Source: a virus
DNA length: 64,000 nt
Virus record (IMG/VR): IMGVR_UViG_3300012936_000003
Coordinates: 39,801 to 103,800 of that record
Strand: one strand, 5' to 3'
Shown here: piece after piece, positions 8,872 to 15,814 of the stretch
Position numbering within the stretch: the stretch's first letter is position 1
Layout: each line of letters opens with the position of its first letter
Translations under genes and position numbers: made by a program
Notes under the pieces: generated by a model
Told to the model about the DNA's origin: nothing
Database searches by the model: none
Seen by the model: only the letters and a program-made list of their open reading frames with translations

Positions 8872-9663
8872 TTATTTCCTTGTACAATGCTTAGTGTTGT
8901 AGAATTCACACATACCATACTGACCACTGCAAGCCAAACGATTCTTAATATGATTCTTGTTCTGAATGTTGTAAATTGCCTTGTTCAAAAGATTCATTGC
9001 ATTATCCGTCTTCTTCTTTCCTGAAGAAACAACAAAAAACTCAACTAAATCTTTCTTTGCTGTTCTCTTTAATAGGGCAAAATGAGTTTCAATATCTGAT
9101 GGTTCTACATCGTGCTTCATCGCATAAAAATTCTTATACAGGGTTAGCTGGTATGTGGTCATCGGCTCCGTTCTCCGTCTCATGTCCCAACCCCAAGAAC
9201 ATGTTTTCCAGTCAATAATATGAACTTTTCCATCTGGCGTTTTTAGAACCAAGTCAATATAGCCCTTGAACTTATAGTCTTCATACCCCGGAATACCTTC
9301 CATGAGGCTTTCCTCGGTTTTTAAAATCTCATATCCATCTGGAAAGTATTTGTTGAGTGCTGGAATTACACGGACTGCAAGTTCTCTCCCTGCGGATCTC
9401 ATCGCTTCCACGGTCTTGCGGTCTAGACCTTCCACAATCTCACGGGGAAGTTTTTTCAGTTCACCAAGGAACGCTATCTCAAACTTCTCAACCTCATTAA
9501 CTGTCTCGTCAAGGAGTTTAGTTTCGCAAACCTCGTGAAGTGCTGTTCCGAAAGCAGTATATTCGTTGCCTTGAAAGATCTTCAGCTTGTCAATGTTGAC
9601 AAGTTTGTGATACCAAGGGCACGTATTCCAATTTTTTAATTCAGAAAAAGATATGTGTGGCAT
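8872..9663 (-). CDS. PD-(D/E)XK nuclease, RecB/Cas4-like with probable Fe-S cysteines
   Basis: 263 residues. The N-terminus HISFSELKNWNTCPWYHKL with TAFGTALHEVCE (residue about 45) is the RecB/Cas4-type alpha motif. The catalytic core is GYIDLVL followed 14 residues later by IIDWKT (Asp and D-x-K), then the Q-containing TTYQLTLYKNFYA helix. One Cys near the N-terminus (NTCPW) and three near the C-terminus (ACSGQYGMCEFYNTKHC) are placed as in 4Fe-4S-stapled Cas4/AddB nucleases. Likely a DNA exo- or endonuclease in replication, recombination or host DNA breakdown. Ribosome site ATAGGTAAC. It lies between the glycosyltransferases and a small unknown gene. Confidence 0.8.
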   Translation of the reverse strand: MPHISFSELKNWNTCPWYHKLVNIDKLKIFQGNEYTAFGTALHEVCETKLLDETVNEVEKFEIAFLGELKKLPREIVEGLDRKTVEAMRSAGRELAVRVIPALNKYFPDGYEILKTEESLMEGIPGYEDYKFKGYIDLVLKTPDGKVHIIDWKTCSWGWDMRRRTEPMTTYQLTLYKNFYAMKHDVEPSDIETHFALLKRTAKKDLVEFFVVSSGKKKTDNAMNLLNKAIYNIQNKNHIKNRLACSGQYGMCEFYNTKHCTRK

Positions 9664-9671
9664 AATGTTAC

Positions 9672-9983
9672 CTATTCAGCCTTCTTTTTGCGCTTCTGCC
9701 TTCTTCTCAGGATAGCTGTCGTGCTGTTCTCTGGTTCTGTGGATGGAATTTTAATTGTCCATTTGCCAGTAACCTCTCCTCTAGCGTTGGTGATTGGGTT
9801 GCCAGAAATAACGGAAATCATGTCTGCACCCCCCTCTTGTGCAATCACCTGTAGCTCTCTCTCTGTTATCCTAGTAGCTGAGACTTTTGGGTGACGACAA
9901 TAAAGAGTAACTGTAATATAAGCCTCACCGATCTCTCTGTCAACCAAAACTTCGCATTTCTTTATGTCTTTTTTAAATTTCAC
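9672..9983 (-). CDS. Small basic protein of unknown function
   Basis: 103 residues from a GTG with an excellent GGAGG site 8 bases upstream. Alternating hydrophobic/polar strands (EAYITVTLYCRHPKVSA, WTIKIPST) suggest a small beta fold, ending in a very basic tail (ILRRRQKRKKKAE) that could bind nucleic acid. No family recognised. It is co-directional with the nuclease 8 bases downstream. Confidence 0.6.
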   Translation of the reverse strand: MKFKKDIKKCEVLVDREIGEAYITVTLYCRHPKVSATRITERELQVIAQEGGADMISVISGNPITNARGEVTGKWTIKIPSTEPENSTTAILRRRQKRKKKAE

Positions 9984-9998
9984 TGTGTGTCCTCCGAA

Positions 9999-10670
9999 CT
10001 AATAAGACAGCACAGATTCAACCTTTGAATATAGTACGGGAGAAACACGCTTTACTTCTTCACGATCTCCATATAGATATTCCTCAAACCCCACAGCAAA
10101 ATACTCTCTAAGAGAAGTCATGGAATAAGCGGTTGGAAAAACATCTACACTTAACATATTCAAATTGTCGTAACCTACGCCCTTATAAAAAAAATAATCC
10201 AACTCTTTAGAATACTCGGTATCTAAGAACTGTACTATATTTACATTATAACCCGACATTGAAAGTATGTCAAGCATTTTTTTTCTTTTTTCTATAAATT
10301 CTCTTTCCAAATATCCATCAGAGTAGATTTCCATACCCATGTAGGATTCAACAGCGTGTGCAACTTCGTGAACAATGTCATCAACCAACTCCTCAACACT
10401 GTCTTGTTCATTGGTGACATAGATAGAAGAATCTTTATAAACAGCCTTAACTTCTCTGCTTATAAGTTCTGGGAATTCTCCTATGAAAATAGATTCAATT
10501 TCTCTTGATAGGTGGTGTGGTACAATTTTCTCAATGTCGGCGATTGCCTTAACCAAATCCACTTCTTGTGGCAATGAGTGAAGAACATATACGGGAACTG
10601 TTCCAAATATACTATACTCTTTTCTCTCCGAGAGAACTCTTTGCGCTCTTTCTGCTATAATTTCTCTCAT
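9999..10670 (-). CDS. Zincin-like protein with HExxH motif
   Basis: 223 residues. The segment VEELVDDIVHEVAHAVESY near residues 112-130 contains HEVAH, the zinc-binding HExxH of gluzincin-type metallopeptidases, within an amphipathic helix preceded by a typical edge strand (SIYVTNEQ). A possible third ligand lies in the downstream helix with EREFIEKR. Family not identified. The protein could be a protease or a catalytically dead structural relative. The start is 2 bases after the preceding stop, so it is coupled to the 78-residue gene. Confidence 0.6.
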   Translation of the reverse strand: MREIIAERAQRVLSERKEYSIFGTVPVYVLHSLPQEVDLVKAIADIEKIVPHHLSREIESIFIGEFPELISREVKAVYKDSSIYVTNEQDSVEELVDDIVHEVAHAVESYMGMEIYSDGYLEREFIEKRKKMLDILSMSGYNVNIVQFLDTEYSKELDYFFYKGVGYDNLNMLSVDVFPTAYSMTSLREYFAVGFEEYLYGDREEVKRVSPVLYSKVESVLSY

Positions 10671-10672
10671 GA

Positions 10673-10909
10673 CTAATCATCCCTGTTGTGTCCGTAGGAA
10701 TCATCCAGACCCTGTTTGTAGCCACGAATCCAGTTTTCCTCTGCAACAACCATCAGGAACTCGGGGAACTCTGACGACATAACGTTAACAATCATCTCTA
10801 CAGTGACTTCATCATTCTCTGGTTTTGCTACGCTGCCAACGTAGTTTACTAGCAACTCCTTCAGACCAGCCTCAGACTTAACCGTCTTTAATAAGATTGG
10901 GTTATCCAT
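10673..10909 (-). CDS. Small acidic protein of unknown function
   Basis: 78 residues with a strong ribosome site (AAAGGAG). Predicted all-helical. The C-terminal half PEFLMVVAEENWIRGYKQGLDD is aromatic-rich and looks like a conserved helix. It sits between PhoH and the HExxH protein in one operon. Function not recognised. Confidence 0.6.
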   Translation of the reverse strand: MDNPILLKTVKSEAGLKELLVNYVGSVAKPENDEVTVEMIVNVMSSEFPEFLMVVAEENWIRGYKQGLDDSYGHNRDD

Positions 10910-10924
10910 ATTAACTCCTTTGTT

Positions 10925-12274
10925 TTATAATACTTTAGCCGCTAGGGATGCAACTTCAGAACGCTCACCCTTTAACAAGGTCACGTGTCCAGTGATAGGA
11001 AAAGATTTTAATTTCTCAACAGCATAAGTTAAACCATTTGAGGTTTCATCCAAATAAATGTTGTCAATCTGTTCAATATCACCAGTCAAAACTATCTTAG
11101 TTCCTTCCCCAACTCTTGTTATTATAGTCTTTAATTCGTGTTTTGTTAAATTTTGTGCTTCATCTACAATGATAAAAGCGTTCGCAATAGAACGTCCACG
11201 AATATATGTAAGAGCCTCAATTTCAATTATACCAGAATCCATATACATTTCAAGTGTAGCTTTGTCATCGCCCAAAAGAAACTGCAAATTGTCTTGAACG
11301 GGCATCAACCATGGTGCCATTTTTTCTTCCAAGGTTCCCGGCAAGAACCCAATATCTTTACCGAGGGGTTGGACCGGTCTCGTCACAATTAGTCTTTTAT
11401 ACGGAGTTTCTTGTTTATCATCTTTTCTCTTTCTTGACTGAGGTTCCAACACCTGCTGTAATCCCGCTGCCAAGGCACATAGAGTCTTACCAGAGCCAGC
11501 CTTACCAATTAAAGAGACAACCTGTACGCTTGTATCCAGCAACAGATCTAAACCAAAGTGTTGTTCTTTGTTTCTAGGTACGACACCCCAAATCCCTTTT
11601 GAATATTCCCCATTGATTCTTTTCAAGGGTCTGTTGTAATCCATAAAACGAGCGAGTGCAGTTTTTTTATTGTTTGTGTTTGACACCAACATTAAAAACT
11701 GATTTGTGTGTAGGTGATATTCATCCTCTGACAAATAAATCGGATCTCCACTGTAAAACCTATCCACCACTGGGTCATCTAATAGAATCTCTCTATATCC
11801 AGTGTAGATTTCCTGTGCGTTCCTAATAATCTTACCCACGATGTAATCTTCGGCAGGAATCCCAAGGGCATCACACTTGACACGCATGTTAATGTCACGA
11901 GATACGATTGAAACTTTTCTGTGTGGTGGTGTTGCAGCCTCAGTAAGCGCAGTTGCAATAATTTGATTATCAGGATCTTCTCTTGGAAATTCTTCCGGTA
12001 AAAGTTCGCTATCATAACCCTTTACGGTTAATATACCCTTCCCCTTTCCAATACGAACACCTTTTTCTAGAGAACCTTTCGCCCTCATTTCATCAAGAAT
12101 TTTAATTATTCTTCTTGCGTTCGTCCCTACAGAATCTTGTCTTTTTTTGTGTTTATCAATTTCTTCTAGTACCTTTAAAGGTACGACAACATCATTGTTT
12201 TTAAAGGCGTATACTGAATTAAAGTCTGTCAGATATACACTGGTGTCTAGTACATACGTTTTTTTACGTGCCAT
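10925..12274 (-). CDS. PhoH2-like protein: PIN domain fused to PhoH ATPase
   Basis: 449 residues. The N-terminus KTYVLDTSVYLTD is the first acidic strand of a PIN nuclease domain, with further acidic residues (EEIDKHK, ATALTEA region). The C-terminal half is a PhoH P-loop ATPase: Walker A GKAGSGKT near residue 254 and Walker B FIIVDEAQN near 366, then LTGDIEQID as sensor 1. PIN-PhoH proteins (PhoH2) are known in bacteria as RNA helicase/ribonucleases. Phage PhoH proteins are often just the ATPase, so the full-length form is notable. A strong ribosome site (AGAGGTAATAA) lies upstream, as does the recurring TATAAATAGT motif 39 bases from the start and a terminator ending the preceding operon, so it has its own transcription start in all likelihood. 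Confidence 0.85.
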   Translation of the reverse strand: MARKKTYVLDTSVYLTDFNSVYAFKNNDVVVPLKVLEEIDKHKKRQDSVGTNARRIIKILDEMRAKGSLEKGVRIGKGKGILTVKGYDSELLPEEFPREDPDNQIIATALTEAATPPHRKVSIVSRDINMRVKCDALGIPAEDYIVGKIIRNAQEIYTGYREILLDDPVVDRFYSGDPIYLSEDEYHLHTNQFLMLVSNTNNKKTALARFMDYNRPLKRINGEYSKGIWGVVPRNKEQHFGLDLLLDTSVQVVSLIGKAGSGKTLCALAAGLQQVLEPQSRKRKDDKQETPYKRLIVTRPVQPLGKDIGFLPGTLEEKMAPWLMPVQDNLQFLLGDDKATLEMYMDSGIIEIEALTYIRGRSIANAFIIVDEAQNLTKHELKTIITRVGEGTKIVLTGDIEQIDNIYLDETSNGLTYAVEKLKSFPITGHVTLLKGERSEVASLAAKVL

Positions 12275-12312
12275 TTATTACCTCTACTTTTTCTTTTGCG
12301 TAATGGCTATAC

Positions 12313-12322
12313 TATAAATAGT
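12313..12322 (-). promoter_or_regulatory. Recurring ACTATTTATA element (late-promoter candidate) before PhoH
   Basis: Plus-strand TATAAATAGT, 39 bases upstream of the PhoH start. Here the element is the near-palindrome ACTATTTATAGT. The same 10-mer occurs in three other gaps and close variants in at least three more. No -35 box is visible, as expected for gp55-type late promoters. On the plus strand it matches the T4 late consensus TATAAATA, so direction is not settled. Confidence 0.45.
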
Positions 12323-12345
12323 CTACTCTGACTAATTCGTTTTGT

Positions 12346-12376
12346 TAAAAAAAAACCCCCTCACGAGGAGGGGGTT
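12346..12376 (-). terminator. Rho-independent terminator
   Basis: Stem AACCCCCTC (354-362) pairs with GAGGGGGTT (368-376) around a 5-base loop. On the minus strand it is followed by a run of about eight T. It ends the transcript of the virion-type genes to the right, before PhoH. Confidence 0.9.
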
Positions 12377-12419
12377 AAAACATTAACTAATGTTTTTATC
12401 ACACTGTATCAGTGATTAA

Positions 12420-14636
12420 TTACGAAACACTGAGGCTTTCACCGGGGTAGCCCTCGCCAGCGTTTGCATCTACTTCCACTCCAGTGTAAAGAGTGACTTG
12501 TAGTGCGATTTCCGCTGGGTCTGCTGGATCATCTTCCAAGTCCTGCATCAAGCTATGCCAACCCATGGCACTGTACTCATCAAGTCTGATGTAGTGATTG
12601 CCCTGATCGTCAGAGTGGACGAACGTTGCTGGGTTATCGCTACTGAAGAATGAAACGAATACACCACGTGGGTGACCCATTTCGTCACGAGGAATGTCAG
12701 TTACTCCAAGATAATCCACTCCAATCGTTGCTGGTACAGAGGCAGCGCCGTGCTGGACAAATAATCTTGAATACATCTGATCGTCGCCTTGTGCTATACC
12801 ATAAGTGTCATATGGTCTCATAAGGTCACGAGCAACGTCAATAGCGGTCTGATCACGGAAACTCAGGTCATTGCTTAACTGGTAGCCGATTTGCCAAGCT
12901 GGTGGATTCCACTCACCCATTGGAAATACGACTTCATGAGTGAAGTAGACATCTTCCGATAGTTCACTAATGCTCTCTACACCAGCGGCAAGTCCATTAC
13001 CGAATTCATTCGTCATGTCAGCGATAACGATGGCACCGTCATTCATAGCGCCAACAAGAACGCCAGCAAGTGAAGGATCGTCTAACTTGATCTTGACGCC
13101 GGTCGCAGTTATCTCAGTTTCTGCATAATCCACGGTGATTTCGTCACCCCCCAAGCCTGCGGTGGTGATTGCATCAGCTAACGTAGATGATACGGTCGGA
13201 ACCTCCGAAGTGAAATCAAGGAGCAAGCCGAGACCTGCTTCTGGATCATATTCCATGGATGCAGCAAGAGGTACTACTGCATCAGTCTGTGCAGTATATG
13301 TTGCGGTGGTATAACCACCACCTGTGCTATCACCCGGCATCTCAGTGCCACCCGAACTAGAACCATCAGAGTAAACCGTACCACCCAAATCAGAATCCTT
13401 CTCAGAATTTTCTGTTAGTGGTTCAGCGCTGAAGTCTGGACAATATAGCTCTGTGGTATCTCCAAGATCAAGCACTGGACCACACCAAATTGCTGTAAGT
13501 TTTACTTGCTTTGGTTCACTGTTAGGCTCACAAGCGATTGCTGACGTTGTTACCTCTAGCTTGCCTTCACTGTTAAAAGTGCTGTCTGCTAGAATATCAA
13601 GGTCATGGCGCAATACCGTCTGAGAATCTTGAACGATAGACACCTGAATCATCCACTTTCCAACATCCTGCATCCCAAAAGGAATAGCTTCGTCGGAAGT
13701 AAATGTCACGGTCGTTGCTGGGCAGTTATCACTAATCACCATATCAGCTACACCGTGAAGACCGAATGATGCAGTCATTGACTCAAGGTTTGCCGTAAAT
13801 GCCGACAACTGACCATCAATGTGTGCCCATGCATCAGAATCAGACTGATCAATGAACGCTTTCAATCTTGATTGCAAGCTCTGTAGATGAGCCTCAAGAG
13901 TAAGAATGTCCGAGTCTAAACGAGCTTCAAGTCTGTCTGCGTCTGCTTCGGTCATGGCGAAACTTTCAGAAGCAACGGTGTGAACCGCACGCTGAAGTGC
14001 TCCCATTTCCTGCATTAGACCAAGAACAGATGTTACAGAATTTTGAGCTTGCATACCATTTACAATATCGTTAATAGCTTTAATCTCAATATACTGTTCT
14101 TCTCCGTCGGCTCTAAGAACTCTCAAGAACCAACCTTTATCAGCATCTGAAATATCAATGCTGGAATCTGGTTGTTCAACATTAAGAACACTAGCGTCAG
14201 AGTCGTGACCCTCACCAGCGTGCATATCTTCAGTCAAATCAGCGTCTGACCCATCAGCATTAAGGTCGTCAATGTCTTTATCGTCAGGAACAGCCTCGGT
14301 GAATAGACCACCACTAAGAGTACCATAAACAAGACCCAACTCTTTTACGAGTCTCTTACCTGCAACACCCTTGACAAAAACGTCTGCATCTGATGAAGTA
14401 ATATCAACATCACCGCAAATTTCTGCGTCAAGTGCAACTCTCATGTGACCAAGCAATCTCTTGATTGGGCAATTTTTAAAACTAAGTTCCGCAGAACCAA
14501 ATTTTTCTTCAGTTCCCTGCTCGGCAGGAATATCTGAAACGGTATCATGAGTTACCGTCTTAGCGGCGTCACGTTGACCCTGTAAGCGTCCTTCTGTGAC
14601 TTCGCCTCTATCATTATTAAATGTAAATTCACTCAT
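12420..14636 (-). CDS. Virion-type protein, paralogue 1 of three
   Basis: 738 residues from the ATG at 14634-14636 with GGAGG 8-9 bases upstream. It shares architecture with the two upstream genes: a short N-terminus (MSEFTFNN), a mid-region with GWFLRVLRADGEEQYIEIKAIND followed by a long helix/coiled coil (about residues 215-290), then a beta-sandwich-like segment ending in VKLTAIWCGP. Beyond about residue 425 it has an extra low-complexity linker and a unique C-terminal beta-rich region of about 300 residues (YDPEAGLGLLLDFTSEV onwards). The composition (Asp/Ser/Thr-rich, few Lys) suits an exposed fibre or decoration protein. Function inferred from context only; no homologue recognised. Confidence 0.65.
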   Translation of the reverse strand: MSEFTFNNDRGEVTEGRLQGQRDAAKTVTHDTVSDIPAEQGTEEKFGSAELSFKNCPIKRLLGHMRVALDAEICGDVDITSSDADVFVKGVAGKRLVKELGLVYGTLSGGLFTEAVPDDKDIDDLNADGSDADLTEDMHAGEGHDSDASVLNVEQPDSSIDISDADKGWFLRVLRADGEEQYIEIKAINDIVNGMQAQNSVTSVLGLMQEMGALQRAVHTVASESFAMTEADADRLEARLDSDILTLEAHLQSLQSRLKAFIDQSDSDAWAHIDGQLSAFTANLESMTASFGLHGVADMVISDNCPATTVTFTSDEAIPFGMQDVGKWMIQVSIVQDSQTVLRHDLDILADSTFNSEGKLEVTTSAIACEPNSEPKQVKLTAIWCGPVLDLGDTTELYCPDFSAEPLTENSEKDSDLGGTVYSDGSSSGGTEMPGDSTGGGYTTATYTAQTDAVVPLAASMEYDPEAGLGLLLDFTSEVPTVSSTLADAITTAGLGGDEITVDYAETEITATGVKIKLDDPSLAGVLVGAMNDGAIVIADMTNEFGNGLAAGVESISELSEDVYFTHEVVFPMGEWNPPAWQIGYQLSNDLSFRDQTAIDVARDLMRPYDTYGIAQGDDQMYSRLFVQHGAASVPATIGVDYLGVTDIPRDEMGHPRGVFVSFFSSDNPATFVHSDDQGNHYIRLDEYSAMGWHSLMQDLEDDPADPAEIALQVTLYTGVEVDANAGEGYPGESLSVS

Positions 14637-14680
14637 TGTTTTTTCCTCCAATTAATAAATAAGCGTATTCGTAACTCATA

Positions 14681-15757
14681 TTATGAGTTGCCGTTGATGG
14701 CACTTGCTCTTGAGATTTTATTAGCCTCAGACTCAGCAGTCGCCAAAGTTCCCGGATGATCCGTACTGTTATAGTTTGGAACAAAGACAGCACTTTCAAA
14801 AGGTACACCTGAAAAATCTGGTGCAATTTGGTCACGAGCCTGTTCACATGCGTCGTCAAGATCAGAGTCTGGACCTGCGTAAACGCCGGTAATAACAATC
14901 CTATCTTGTGCCAATGCATGATCTGGACAAGTTTCTAAGTCAATATTGCACTTTAACTTATCACCATCGGTGTAAAGAACATGTGCAATGTCGGCAGAGC
15001 GAATGTGCTCATCTTCACCAGTTTTGTGTAAGTGGACTCTAACGTCCCAAAGAGAAACATTACCTCTCATTGAGTCAAGAGAACCATTTTCTTGAGGAAT
15101 ACTATAAACCTCAGCGTCCAAACCTTGAGCAGCCTCGGCGATTTGTGCTGAAAGACAGAATCTATCTCTAGAAACTCTGAGTTCGTAACATTCTTCTGTT
15201 TTATTAATTTTTTCCATTGCCTTAGCCATAAGAATAATATCTTTAGCTGAAGCATAATCTAGAATTTCAGTTTTGAGTTCTTCAAGGCTCGCCTGAAGCG
15301 TAACCAAGAAATTGTCAAATGAATTATCAAGTTTAGTGACCTCAACCTCACGACCAATCCTCATACTGTTAACCACAGTATCAATTGCCTGTGACAACTT
15401 GTCCAACTGAGCTTTAACCTCTGGTAGAGATTCAACTTTGTCGTCGCCGTCGTCTGGAAGCAAAAGGTCATCTACACCCTTTACTGCCTTGTAAACAACG
15501 TCTCCCCAGTTTCTTGTTAATCTCAAGAAAGCCTTTTCGCCGTGACCAGCATCCACGTTGTTTCCTTCTGCATCAAAATTTGGTTCGCCTTCTGCATCTA
15601 CAAAAAGATTACCGACGAATTCCGCATCTTTAACCATTGAGGTGATTGCAGAACCATCCCCAATGAACATATCATGTCCTCCCTTGATTGTCATGCCGCC
15701 GCAAATATCAACACCTTGCGCCGCCAAAGCATAGAGAGCTTTTTTTGTCATACTCAT
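14681..15757 (-). CDS. Virion-type protein, paralogue 2 of three
   Basis: 358 residues from the ATG at 15755-15757, with the same TTGGAGGAAAA ribosome site as its neighbours. The N-terminus has a Gly-rich strand pattern (DICGGMTIKGGHDMFIG). The middle has a coiled coil (about 115-185), and the C-terminal beta region ends in RIVITGVYAGP, matching AIWCGP and AIYAG in the other two copies. It lacks the long C-terminal extension of paralogue 1. Probably part of the same surface structure; no named family recognised. Confidence 0.65.
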   Translation of the reverse strand: MSMTKKALYALAAQGVDICGGMTIKGGHDMFIGDGSAITSMVKDAEFVGNLFVDAEGEPNFDAEGNNVDAGHGEKAFLRLTRNWGDVVYKAVKGVDDLLLPDDGDDKVESLPEVKAQLDKLSQAIDTVVNSMRIGREVEVTKLDNSFDNFLVTLQASLEELKTEILDYASAKDIILMAKAMEKINKTEECYELRVSRDRFCLSAQIAEAAQGLDAEVYSIPQENGSLDSMRGNVSLWDVRVHLHKTGEDEHIRSADIAHVLYTDGDKLKCNIDLETCPDHALAQDRIVITGVYAGPDSDLDDACEQARDQIAPDFSGVPFESAVFVPNYNSTDHPGTLATAESEANKISRASAINGNS

Positions 15758-15814
15758 TTTATTTTCCTCCAAGTTTGTTTAAAATGATTAAATGTTGTTT
15801 ATTCACAACTTTCA

